A stretch of DNA of 64,000 nt, taken from Halichoerus grypus (taxonomy: Eukaryota > Chordata > Mammalia > Carnivora > Phocidae). Location of the stretch: NCBI RefSeq assembly GCF_964656455.1, contig NC_135719.1, forward strand, positions 6,241,163-6,305,162. The letters run 5' to 3'. The translations under genes and the position numbers were made by a program. Shown here piece after piece: positions 54,875-64,000 of this stretch (the first letter of the stretch is position 1; every line of letters begins with the position of its first letter). Under the pieces are notes generated by a model, which was given only the letters and a program-made list of their open reading frames with translations, had not been told where the DNA came from and searched no databases.

Positions 54875-55109
54875 CCCGGGGCGCCTGGGTGGCTCAGTCA
54901 GTTAAGCATCTGCCTTCGGCTCAGGTCATGATCTCGGGGTCCTGGGATCGAGCCCCGCGTCGGGCTCCCTGCTCAGCGGGGACCCTGCTTCTCCCTCTCC
55001 CTCTGCCTGCCTGCCTACTTGTGATCTCTCTCTCTGTCAAATAAATAAATAAAATCTTCAAAAAAAAAAAGATGAATATCTTAAAAAAGAAAGAAAGAAA
55101 GAAACAAAC
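54875..55109 (+). mobile_element. CAN-SINE with (GAAA)n tail, 12-bp target duplication
   Basis: Complete copy whose tail continues into AAGAAAGAAAGAAAGAAAC. AAACACTAAGAC is at 54863-54874 and 55110-55121. Confidence 0.92.
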
Positions 55110-55388
55110 AAACACTAAGACACCCCCCCCCATGAGATCCACGGAGACACAAAGACGAACACCCACAAACAAGCACCCAGGAGGAAACAGCTGTTGGATC
55201 CTCACTGTGGGTGCTTGTGATGGGGGCCTGATCACCTCATTAATCCTTACAGAGCACACTGTAGACAGACACACAAATATACACACAAAAGAAGGACAAA
55301 CATACCACAGACCCACAAAGATAAACACACCAACGGTGTCCCGAGGGATCCAACCTAGGGGCAAGTGAGTACCTTGTCCATAGACAAT

Positions 55389-55440
55389 TTAATAAATAAT
55401 AATAATAAACATAATAAGTAATGATAAATAATTTAATAAA
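55389..55440 (+). repeat. (AAT)n-rich microsatellite
   Basis: AATAAATAATAATAATAAAC and related units, about 50 bp. Confidence 0.85.
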
Positions 55441-55554
55441 ACCCACCTTCAGTCTGTTGTTTTAAATTATCACTTTGCACCAGGAATTCTTTAGCCATGT
55501 CCATAAGATACTCTTTCCCCCTCCCCAAATTATTTTGTTAATTCTAACCCATTG

Positions 55555-55890
55555 GGGTTTTTTTCATATTGTTTTCATTGTGGTAAAATAGAGATAGCAT
55601 AAATTTTACCATATTAACCATTTTTTTCTTCTTTTTTACTGTGAATATTTCCCCATTTTAAGTATACAGTTCAGCGGCATTAAGCACATCCACAGTGTTG
55701 TGTAACCATCACCACCATCTATTTCCAGAACTTTTTCATCATCCCAAACATAAACTCTGTGCCTCTTAATAACATCCATTCCCCCTTGCCCAGCCCCTGG
55801 TAACCTCTTTCTACACTTTGTTTCTATGAATTTGCCTATTCTAGCTTCCTCATATAAGTGGAATCTTACAATACGGGTCTTTTTGTGTCT
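55555..55890 (-). mobile_element. Old LINE-1 fragment, antisense
   Basis: Well-known order: TTGTGGTAAAATAGAGATAG, ACAGTTCAGCGGCATTAAGC, GTGTAACCATCACCACCATC, CATATAAGTGGAATCTTACA. Confidence 0.75.
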
Positions 55891-56157
55891 TCAACTTTTG
55901 GCCTTAATAATAAATATGTAGACTTCGAGTCAGCACATTTCTATTACATTTCCTTTCCTTAACCCCATGCTCTACATGGGCATGAATTCCAACAACTCCT
56001 AGCTCCACACTGGCCCCCCGTGCAGGTTCCGATGTTTGGAACCGTCCAAGTGGCCTCAGGTGACGTTTGTGTCTCCAAGCCCTAGCTCTGCGATAGTGAA
56101 CTTGGAGAAACAGGACTCGAGTCACTTAGTTTTATTTGCATTTGAAATTTTAAACAG

Positions 56158-56262
56158 GGGTGCCTGGCTGGCTTAGTCGGTAGAGCATGCAACTCTTGAT
56201 CTCAGGGTTGTAAGTTCAAGCCCCATATTGGGGGGTAGGGATTACTTAAAAATAAAATCTTT
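56158..56262 (+). mobile_element. Short, older CAN-SINE, host of a nested SINE
   Basis: GGGTGCCTGGCTGGCTTAGT, AGCATGCAACTCTTGATCTC, CAAGCCCCATATTGGGG and the tail TTACTTAAAAATAAAATC. TTTTAAACAG at 56148-56157 and 56692-56701 encloses this SINE together with the two that follow. Confidence 0.88.
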
Positions 56263-56437
56263 TTTTTTTAAGATTTTATTTCTTTATTTGAGAGAGAGAG
56301 CATGAGCAGGGGGTAGGGAGAGGCAGAGGGAGAAGCAGACACCCTGCTGAGCAGGGAGTCTGACAAGGGGCTAGATCCCGGGATCATGACCTGAGCCAAA
56401 GGCAGACGCTTAATCGACTGGGCCACCCAGGTGCCCG
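56263..56437 (-). mobile_element. CAN-SINE, antisense, inserted in the tail of the older SINE
   Basis: Complete reverse copy. The host tail AAAAATAAAATCTTT is duplicated at 56248-56262 and 56438-56452. Confidence 0.93.
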
Positions 56438-56467
56438 AAAAATAAAATCTTTAAAATAGATAAATAA

Positions 56468-56691
56468 GGGGTGCCTGGGTGGCTCAGATGGTTAAGCATC
56501 TGCCTTCGGCTCAGGTCATGATCCTGGGGTCCTGGGATCAAGTCCCGCATCAGGCTCCCTGCTAGGCGGGGAGCCTGCTTCTCCCTCTGCCTCTGCCTCT
56601 CTCTCTCTCTCTGACTCTCATGAATAAATAAATAAAACATTAAAAATAAATAAATAAATAAAATAAAAAAGAATAAAATAAAATAAAAAAG
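56468..56691 (+). mobile_element. CAN-SINE, third member of the nest
   Basis: Complete copy GGGGTGCCTGGGTGGCTCAG to a long (AAATA)n tail, following directly on the nested pair. Confidence 0.9.
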
Positions 56692-56701
56692 TTTTAAACA
56701 G

Positions 56702-57185
56702 TGAACCAGAGAGCAAGTTCTGAGGACATAACAGTTTTGTTAGGAAAGTACAAATTTTAGATTAAACAGGAAATATTTTCCTGGATTTGAACATTTAAAA
56801 TGGAAGTGTCTTCTTTTCAAATTGTTCCTATTTAATTCTAATGTAATTTTATTCCGTACTGGGGCACGCCAATATATGGGTATATGTCCCTACCCTTTTT
56901 TAAAAATACTGTAAAAGTATGTGTCCATGTTTTCCCTTTTTGTACTATAATGATTATTGTATCTGTAATTTCATTTCTTTTTGAAATGGTGTGAGCTTAT
57001 AGATAAAATTCATAAAAGAAAATTTTGGCTGCCTGCCATTTATTTACTGCTATTCATTTCATGATTATTGAAATGACTGCCAATAATTTTGTCTTATAGA
57101 AAAGGGATGGTATTAAGTATCTGTAAAGGGATATGCTAGCCATACCCCGAAACACACAAGTACATCACACACGTGCGCGCGTGCA
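56702..57185. other. AT-rich intergenic sequence
   Basis: Unassigned AT-rich sequence, possibly an old LINE or DNA transposon remnant. No gene recognised. Confidence 0.4.
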
Positions 57186-57188
57186 TAC

Positions 57189-57190
<2 letters not shown>

Positions 57191-57233
<43 letters not shown>
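57191..57233 (+). repeat. (CA)n microsatellite
   Basis: Uninterrupted run of 21 AC units preceded by a GCGCGCGTGC stretch. Confidence 0.95.
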
Positions 57234-57234
<1 letters not shown>

Positions 57235-57935
57235 CTAAATGCCCCAAGCCTCTGATCATGGTGTGGGTAGGTCTCAGGGGACAGCAGTTCTGGTGATGGA
57301 AACGTGGGTCACCACCCACCGGGCTCTGCCCAGGTTGGGTGCCGTTGTCAAAATGGGATCTGGAGCAGATGGACAGGGGAGAGCCTCCTACTCAGACCCC
57401 AGGGGATCTCTGGAGCCTGCAGAAACCCCACTCCTTGCCCCAAGGTCTCTCCTCGCTGCACTTCCGAGGTCTACCACGAGGTGCCGCTGTGGCAAAGAGC
57501 CCACGGGCCCCTTCCAAGTCCAAGGGGCAAAGATTGCGGAGCGCCCTCTCTATGCCGGGCACTGTGCCCGGCCCTGGGGATTCCAGATGAGTAAGATACG
57601 ACCTCTTGTCCCCAAATACGGCACGGCCTGGCGGGGGAGATTCACAGGGAAGCAGACAGTGACTGGCCAGTGGTTGCACTGTATGCTTCCATGAGCAGGA
57701 CAGGGCCAGCACAGCATGAAGAGCCAGGGAAGCTGAGCCCTGGAGGAATCGCAGGATCAGGGGATGCTTTGACCGGAGACAGAGGTATGCACAGGCCTGG
57801 AAGTGAGCCAGGATGTTGGGGAGTGGTCAGAAGGGGGACTGGCCACGGAGGGTCTTTAGTCCCAGCCTAAAGAGCTTGGTCTTTCCCATTTGGGACAAAA
57901 GGGAGTCCCCCAAAGGTCTGGTTAGAAATACACTT
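57235..57935. other. Intergenic sequence, partly L2-like
   Basis: 57535-57900 resembles the common L2-type relic (CTATGCCGGGCACTGTGCCC, GGGATTCCAGATGAGTAAGA). The rest is unassigned, with no gene. Confidence 0.4.
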
Positions 57936-57952
57936 AGAAAAGTACTCTGCTG

Positions 57953-58163
57953 GGGCGCCTGGGTGGCTCAGTCGTTAAGCATCTGCCTTCGGCTCAGGTC
58001 ATGATCCCGGGGTCCTGGGATCGAGCCCCACATTGGGCTCCCTGCTCAGCGGGGAGCCTGCTTCTCCCTCTCCCGCTCCCCCTGCTTGTGTTCCCTCTCG
58101 CTGTGTCTCTCTCTGTCAAATAAATAAATAAAATCTTAAAAATTTAATAAAAAAAAAAAGAAA
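57953..58163 (+). mobile_element. CAN-SINE with 16-bp target duplication
   Basis: Complete copy. GAAAAGTACTCTGCTG is at 57937-57952 and 58164-58179. Confidence 0.94.
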
Positions 58164-58204
58164 GAAAAGTACTCTGCTGTCATTGTGTTGAAAAAAATGG
58201 AGGA

Positions 58205-58430
58205 GACCCCCCCAATAAAGAATATGTATATATATACTCATGATTATTCATAGACTATATCTGCAAGATATACCACAATGATGGACATTAGGGGTGAGGG
58301 CACAGGGAGGAGGGAGACTTACACTGTGTGCATTTTGTTCATATTGAATTTTGAGCCATGGAATGAATCACGGTTCTGAAAAATAAACAAAAAATTATTA
58401 AATTGTAAAGTCTTTATAATTAAAAAAAAG
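58205..58430 (+). mobile_element. Old LINE-1 3' end
   Basis: GGGAGACTTACACTGTGTGC, TTGAATTTTGAGCCATGGAA and AAAATAAACAAAAAATTATT follow the 3' end of old LINE-1 subfamilies. Confidence 0.55.
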
Positions 58431-58437
58431 AGAGAGA

Positions 58438-58613
58438 GGGACGCCTGGGTGGCTCAGTCGGTTAAGCGGCTGCCTTCGGCCCGGGTCATGATCCCGGGGT
58501 CCTGGGATCGAGTCCCACATCAGGCTCCTTGCTGAGCGGGGAGCCTGCTTCTCCCTGTCTCCCTCTGCTTGTGTTCTCTCTGTCAAATAAATAAAATCTT
58601 TAAAAAAAAAAAA
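58438..58613 (+). mobile_element. CAN-SINE
   Basis: Complete but with a shorter CT region. The head GGGACGCCTGGGTGGCTCAG and the tail AATAAAATCTTTAAAA lie between GAGAGA runs that may be its target duplication. Confidence 0.9.
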
Positions 58614-58619
58614 AGAGAG

Positions 58620-59550
58620 AGAGAGAGAGAAACTAAGGTCACTTTGGCTGTGTTGTGTAGGATGAGTTGGAGAGACAGACTAGAGGCAGGGAGGCTGGGG
58701 GTGGGTTGTCTACGGAATAGAACTCATGCTAACCAGCCAGTCGCCGCACAACTCACAGAGTAAATTATGTTCAATGTGAGTGCACATCAATAGGTTTGAT
58801 ATTGGAAAAGGGACGCCCCCGGGAGCCCCATGGGACTGGCCTCCATTCTACACTTCCGGGAGGGAGACTCAGAAATCACACCCAGATCTGGACCAAGTTT
58901 CTGGAGCTACACATACTCCAGACATCCTCACACTGAGGTCCCCTCCTGCCCCAGGTGAGGAATTTGAGCAGGGGCAGGATGAGGCAGCTCCCAGCAGTGG
59001 GGGCTCTTTTGCAGAAGGGATATATGGAGAAATATGGTGGGATATCTGTCATGAAAGAGAACCTTGAGACCATGATGGTCAAGCCCCTCCTTGGGCAGAG
59101 GAGGAAGCTGAGCCCAGAGAGGGGCAGAGACTGCCCCAAAGCCACACAGCCAGTTAGCTGCAGAACTGAGACTCACCCTACCTCCTCTTTCTCCCAGCCC
59201 TTGGTGGCTTTCATTGGGCCATACCAATGCCCTATATGTATGACCTCCATGGGGTCCCTCAGCCTCCTCAGGCAGAACTGTCAGCCATTCATGCTCTATA
59301 AGGATTGTTGGTAGGATTCATAGGAAACTCCAAATCCCAGGCCCTGCACATGGGTGTACCTTCTGGGGAGAGGAGTGGAGGGGAGGTCTTGGTACAGGCC
59401 TCTAGATATTTGCCCGACCCAGGAAGGCTCAAGGAACCACCTGTGTTGCAGGCCTGTGAGCTGGCCTTCCCATCGCATAGCTCCCATGTCCCAGCAGGCC
59501 TCCTTCACATCAGCACATAAAAACCACCAGCTCATCCAACTTTACAATCC
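58620..59550. other. Intergenic sequence with one MIR
   Basis: Reverse MIR at 59085-59180 (GAGGAAGCTGAGCCCAGAGA, CCAAAGCCACACAGCCAGTT). Otherwise unassigned. Confidence 0.5.
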
Positions 59551-59554
59551 TAAT

Positions 59555-59800
59555 GTACACAAAGTAATGGATTTTCAGATTTGATCACATAACAATTAAA
59601 AACTTCCATGAGGCCAAAAAAAAAAAGCCTTATTTGAAGTTAAATGAAAAGTGACAATTGGCAGAAAACATCAACAACATAAATAAAAGGAGGAATAGTA
59701 TCTATAGATAAAGAGTTATCTTTATACTATATAAAGAGTTTCAACAAATTAACTTTTTAAAAGATGAGTAACCCAATAGAAGGCAAGCGTGCAGTGAGAT
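59555..59800 (+). mobile_element. Old LINE-1 ORF2 fragment
   Basis: AACAATTAAAAACTTCCATG, AATTGGCAGAAAACATC, TATAAAGAGTTTCAACAAAT and GAGTAACCCAATAGAAGG follow the LINE-1 ORF2 nucleotide order. Confidence 0.7.
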
Positions 59801-59804
59801 AGTA

Positions 59805-62045
59805 GCAGGAAAGGGGTTTTGTACGACAGGAGAAGCTGGACAAATCTGAGTGTCAGTGTTTTGGAAGAAGTCAGGGAAAGGGGGCTTATTCTCTCTCAGT
59901 GGGCACAAGACCAGCCCACCCTGTCCTGGCCTCCTCTCTTTCCGGCTGAGAAACATGAGTATTTTCTGTGCCAGTCAGAAACCACACACATGCGCACACA
60001 CACCCCTAATGGAACTTTCTCCTGAGAGCCCCTCTGTGTATCTTCTAAGATTTTTCAATCCCAGGAAGGGACCCCAGCAGTAGACCATGAATCCTATGAG
60101 AAAGAGCTGAGCTGGAGGCCTAGCGTGAACACTGGGTCACCTCTACTATCTTTGGCCCTCCTCCTTCTTGCTAAAAGAATCCCAGTTTTGTTCAGGCAGC
60201 CACCCCAGCCCACACCAAATAAAGGACTCCTGATTGGACCAGACCAGAGGTTTTCCAGAGGGTCAGCAGTATCCCTACAAGCACTTGTATCTCTGTGGGA
60301 CATTTCTGGTTGTCATGATGATGGGAGCACTGCAGATATTTGGTGAGCTGGAGTGGGGGCTAGAATTCCTGATATTTGCAATAACAAAGCTTTGGCCTGA
60401 ATCCCACAAGACTTTCAAATGTTCCACTGAATAGAGACGTAGGTGCAAATTTGAGCCTAGAATCTAATCCCGCTTTACATATTAACAGAAAAGTTTTTTG
60501 TACAGCTTTAATATATATATTGAATATATACCACAGTGCAATAACCACTGTGTACATCGATCACCCTGTGATCATGAAAGGGGAATATTCCCAAGGATAA
60601 AGCCAATGTGGAAGATGAAGATGGAAGACCTGGGTCCTTGGTGCCCTCCCTGAGCCTTGATGCCATGATGTTCAAGGACATCCTTCCTCTGGACCTCCAG
60701 CTCTCTGTGGGTGGCATAAAGGGTTTGGGTTAAAATGGCACTGCAGGTTTGGTTTCCCCTTCAGAAAGAGGGAATCCCAGTGAGCAAGGATATACTTTCA
60801 TCTTACTGTTGTTACCAACATGGCTGTTGATGTTTCTGACCTTCTAAAGGCCACCAAGAGCCATGTCTTAGAAGGGACAGCAGCTGCCAAAGACTTAGGC
60901 CATAGGCTTTTCTCCACGTCTGAGAAATGTTCTTGGGGCTCAAAGTGGGTCTAGCAGAAAAGCCACGAGTCTAGGTCTCCATAAGAACTTGAGATTGAGT
61001 ATCCCTGGGTAAACCAAGGGTGGACTCAATACAAGCCACATGAAAGCCAGCTTGGCGGAATCATGGCCTGTTACACACATCTGGAAGGAACTTGGGAATC
61101 ATCTGGTCCAGTCCTCCTGTGCATCAGTCTGCATAGCATTACTACGCTACAATAACAAACAGCCCCCAAATCTTAGTGGCTTAAAGCAACATCATTTATT
61201 TCTCATTCATGTTTACATGCCCACTGCAGGCTGGTGAGAGGCCTCTGCTCATCATAATGACTCAGGGATGCAGGCCGAAGGGAGCTCCATATTGACTTCT
61301 ACAACCACCAAGAACATGGCCAAACTTAAACTAACTGTCCCTTAAAAAATGTCGCCTATCTCTGCCGTTCACATTTCACTGGCCAAAACAAGTCTCATGG
61401 CCATGCCTGTGTTCACCAGGCATGCAACAAAGGGTTGGGATATATAATCCTCCTGCAGGGAGAATCAGTGAAGAGGATGGGGACACTGAATATGGGGGAC
61501 CAGTATGACAGTGTCCCACACCTGGTTTGCAGCCTATGGGGCCATCCTGATTCTTCCTGGGCTCCCAGAGGAACCTTTCCATGGGAGCAGATCTAACTGT
61601 GCCTGCTTCCATTTGAGGGCCTTCCAGGGGACACCATCCCTGACCAGACAAAGTTCAAACTGTCAGGCATGACCATCAAAGCCATGCCCCTGCCCCCTTC
61701 TTGGGCTCCTCTCCCCTTATCCCCCACTTATTCATGTATCCATAAACATCCACCGAATGCTGAGCACTATGCCAAATTCTGGGGAAGAAAGCATAGGCAA
61801 GACCACTCCTGTGAGCCCCTTACGGGCCAGAACCACCTCTGTTTATACCCAAGGACTCCCAGGTCCAGCAGCCCACCCTCCAAGGGTTTCATACCTCAAG
61901 GCCTTTGCCTAAAGTCCTGCCACCCTCCCTCCTCCCACTTCCAGCCCGGATCCTCCCTGACTTCCACAGGCGGAAGCCCCGTTATTAGGGGGCTTGTTCG
62001 CTTGTCTGTCCCCCCAAGCCGACTGTGGGCTCCTCAAAGATTATG
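59805..62045. other. Intergenic sequence, mostly unassigned
   Basis: No gene recognised. 61135-61290 (CAATAACAAACAGCCCCCAA, AGTGGCTTAAAGCAACATCA, TTATTTCTCATTCATG) matches the pattern of an old interspersed repeat that I cannot name. AT-rich 60490-60560 may be LINE-derived. Confidence 0.4.
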
Positions 62046-62323
62046 GGGGGTAATACTCTGTGGAAAATGGTAACAATTTAAATGTTCAACCATAAAGAAT
62101 TGTTAATTATGTCACAGGCATTCATATTCTGGAATACTAAAAAAATACTAAAAATGATGGGGTAACACTCTTTGAATTAACAAGCCTCCTTTAGAATTCC
62201 AACCACGATATAGCTTATCCATGGCAATAAGCGGAGTGCCCACCAAAGGGGTACTGGTCAAATGCATTAGAGTCCAGAATTGTATAGAATGCAGCTATTT
62301 AAAAAAAATAAAATAACAGATGG

Positions 62324-62423
62324 CACCTGGCTGGCTCAGTTGGTACAACATGTGACTCTTTATCTTTGGGTTGTGGGTTTGAGCCCCACATTGGGTAGAG
62401 AGATTACTTAAAAATAAAATCTT
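62324..62423 (+). mobile_element. Short, older CAN-SINE, host of a nested SINE
   Basis: GGCACCTGGCTGGCTCAGTT, TGGGTTTGAGCCCCACATTG and AGATTACTTAAAAATAAAAT. Its A tail continues after the nested copy, at about 62619-62640. Confidence 0.88.
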
Positions 62424-62618
62424 TTTTTTTTTTTAAAGATTTTATTTATTTGCAAGAGAGAGAATGAGAGACAGAGAGCATGAGAGGGAGGAGGGTCAGA
62501 GGGAGAAGCAGACTCCCCGCCGAGCAGGGAGCCCGATGCGGGACTCGAACCTGGGACTCCAGGATCATGACCCAAGCCGAAGGCAGTCGCCCAACCAACT
62601 GAGCCACCCAGGCGCCCC
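62424..62618 (-). mobile_element. CAN-SINE, antisense, inserted in the tail of the older SINE
   Basis: Complete reverse copy. The host tail AAAAATAAAATCTT is duplicated at 62410-62423 and 62619-62632, the same site used at 56248. Confidence 0.93.
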
Positions 62619-63093
62619 AAAAATAAAATCTTAAAAAAAAAAAGAGAGAGGGAGAACGAGACAGCTCTGTACATGCTGATATGGAACAATCTCCAAGATA
62701 TACTGTAAAGTGAGGTACAAAACAGGGTGCATAGTGCACTTTGTTGCACAAAATGGATCCTGGGGGAAAATGTATATGCTTGTACACAGGTAGAATATCT
62801 CTAAATAGATACAAAAGAAACTGGTATTAGTGGTCGCCTCTGAGGTGGGGAACCAAGGTGGGGGCCCCAGGTAGGAGATTTACCATTTTGTCTACCCTTT
62901 GCACAGATGGAACATTTTTTACAACATGCTTAAAAAAAAAAAAAAAAGTCAGGAAGAAATGTAACATCCCGGGAAATCATTCAGATACCTTGTTATCTTG
63001 AAGTAATAAATTCAGATTTAAAATTGTAGGTACAACATGAGCCCTATTTTTGTAGCAAAAAATGTACACTGCATCTCAATGCATAGAAAAACG

Positions 63094-63220
63094 TCGGGGC
63101 GCCTGGCTGGCTCAGTCAGTAGAGTGTGCAACTCTTGATCTTGGGGTTGTGAGTTCAAGCCCCACCTTGGGTGTTGAGATTACAAAGAAGGAAGGGAGGA
63201 AGAAAGGAAGGAAGAAGTTG
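63094..63220 (+). mobile_element. Short, older CAN-SINE with (GAAGGA)n tail
   Basis: GGGGCGCCTGGCTGGCTCAG, GTGCAACTCTTGATCTTGGG and GTTCAAGCCCCACCTTGG, then a purine-rich AAGGAAGGGAGGAAG tail in place of poly(A). Confidence 0.87.
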
Positions 63221-63224
63221 CATT

Positions 63225-63545
63225 ATGTACTACTTTAACTTGGTTTCATTTGACATTCTTCTGTTAAAAACTCAAACAGAAAAAAGAAAACAAAAAACAC
63301 CTCAAACAGTAAAAAAGGGTATAAATGAAAACATATTTCCCTTCTCTCAATTCAGCTGCCTGGAGCCTCTGCTCAGTTCTTCTCTCTCCAAAATTTGTGA
63401 ACAGTCTGTGAGTCTGGGGGTGGGACCACAACGGGTATTTTCTTTTTGTGCTTTTCTGAAATTTCTAATTTTTCTCAACAAGCCTATATTAGTATGGAAA
63501 TAAGAAAAGTAAATACACTTTTTAAGTGCTCAGAATTGAGAGGCC
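63225..63545. other. Intergenic AT-rich sequence
   Basis: May continue an old LINE-1 3' end (CAAACAGTAAAAAAGGGTAT, TTTGTGCTTTTCTGAAATTT). No gene recognised. Confidence 0.35.
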
Positions 63546-63550
63546 CAAGC

Positions 63551-63624
63551 CTCCTTCCTTCCTTCCTCCCTCTCTCCCTCCCTCCCTCCTTCCCTCCTTC
63601 CTTCCTTCCTTCCTTCCTTCCTTC
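63551..63624 (+). repeat. (CCTT)n microsatellite
   Basis: About 75 bp of CCTT/CCCT units on the + strand. Confidence 0.95.
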
Positions 63625-63629
63625 GTACC

Positions 63630-64000
63630 TACCTAAACAAACAGGCTTCGTGTTTCTGGGCCACCGGTCAACAGCCTGGGGGGCGGAAGCCACATTTCTA
63701 AGTTCCAGGAAAGGCCTCTAGTTCCATTTTTAATAAAATCCTCCTTCCTCACCTCCTGCTCTGACTTCATCGCCACCACCCTTCCCTCCCTCTCTGCACC
63801 TAGGCCACCAGGGCCTCCTGTCAGATTCGAAGGTGGCACCAGGGAGAAGCCTATTACCCTGTTGATTCTTCGGAGGGGCTGAACACAGGAACTCTCCTGT
63901 GTCTCATCCTTCCTCAGAGAGTCTCTAGAAACCGACCCGAAAAACAGAGAGGCAGGAAAGGAAGCGAGCTGAAGAATTCCTCTTTCACGAGAGGCCAGGT
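63630..64000. other. Intergenic sequence to window end
   Basis: No gene, repeat or RNA recognised. Confidence 0.4.

Larger units (their letters stand above)
62050..62947 (+). mobile_element. Old LINE-1 3' end, split by a SINE nest
   Basis: Before 62324: TTCATATTCTGGAATACTAA, TAGAATGCAGCTATTT. After 62640: CATGCTGATATGGAACAATC, TCCAAGATATACTGTAAAGT, ACAAAAGAAACTGGTATTAG, then an A17 tail. Together these read as one sense-oriented LINE-1 3' end. Confidence 0.7.

Noticed and set aside
54877..54960. tRNA-like sequence (A/B box motifs) in SINE heads, here and in other copies
   Set aside because: These are decayed tRNA-derived SINE heads followed by SINE bodies and A tails, with no intact cloverleaf or anticodon arm.
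33120..64000. MIR9-3 hairpin or its host gene
   Set aside because: I looked for the mature miR-9 core (TCTTTGGTTATCTAGCTGTATGA split in parts) and did not see it. In human the microRNA is much farther from RHCG than this window reaches.
1..64000. Endogenous retrovirus or LTR elements
   Set aside because: No paired LTRs, primer-binding site or gag/pol-like open frames were seen on either strand.

Overview
This window is nuclear DNA of a carnivoran mammal. It has about twenty tRNA-derived CAN-SINEs of the form seen in arctoid caniforms (bears, seals and sea lions, mustelids), whose heads read GGGGCGCCTGGGTGGCTCAG and whose tails read AATAAAATCTTTAAA. It also has a young carnivoran LINE-1 3' end and many ancient mammalian MIR, L2, MER5 and L1M relics. 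The sequence alone does not fix the family or species.

One protein-coding gene is supported: RHCG, encoding the ammonia channel Rh family C glycoprotein, on the + strand. Its ten coding exons run from 11534 to 31810, with GT/AG at every splice junction and continuous reading phase, giving a 460-residue protein. A TATA-like box in a CpG island lies just upstream (11220-11720). A non-coding last exon starts at 32676 and has an AATAAA at 33096. All pore residues known from human RhCG are present. The C-terminal tail is about 20 residues shorter than in human, and an extra glycosylation sequon lies in the last extracellular loop.

Layout: 1-11.2 kb is repeat-rich 5' flank (SINEs, L1, L2, MER5, MIR, a (TA)-rich block). 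11.2-33.1 kb is RHCG, whose introns hold MIR/L2/L1M/MER5 relics and two minisatellites but no CAN-SINE. 33.1-46.5 kb is unique sequence with an orphan CpG island at 34.2-34.7 kb and several AT-rich islands with homeodomain-type motifs that look like conserved regulatory DNA. 46.5-64 kb is repeat-rich again, with nested SINE/Tigger/LINE insertions at 52.3-53.4, 56.2-56.7 and 62.1-62.9 kb. In human 15q26.1 the region 3' of RHCG leads towards MIR9-3 and POLG, so the candidate elements may serve distant genes; this is inference.

I found no second gene, no functional tRNA or rRNA gene, no endogenous retrovirus and no novel gene system. The points most worth checking are the RHCG tail and sequon, the 28-kb SINE-free block, the intronic minisatellites beside splice donors, the two SINEs inserted at the same position of older SINEs, and the 34-kb and 45-46-kb regulatory candidates.
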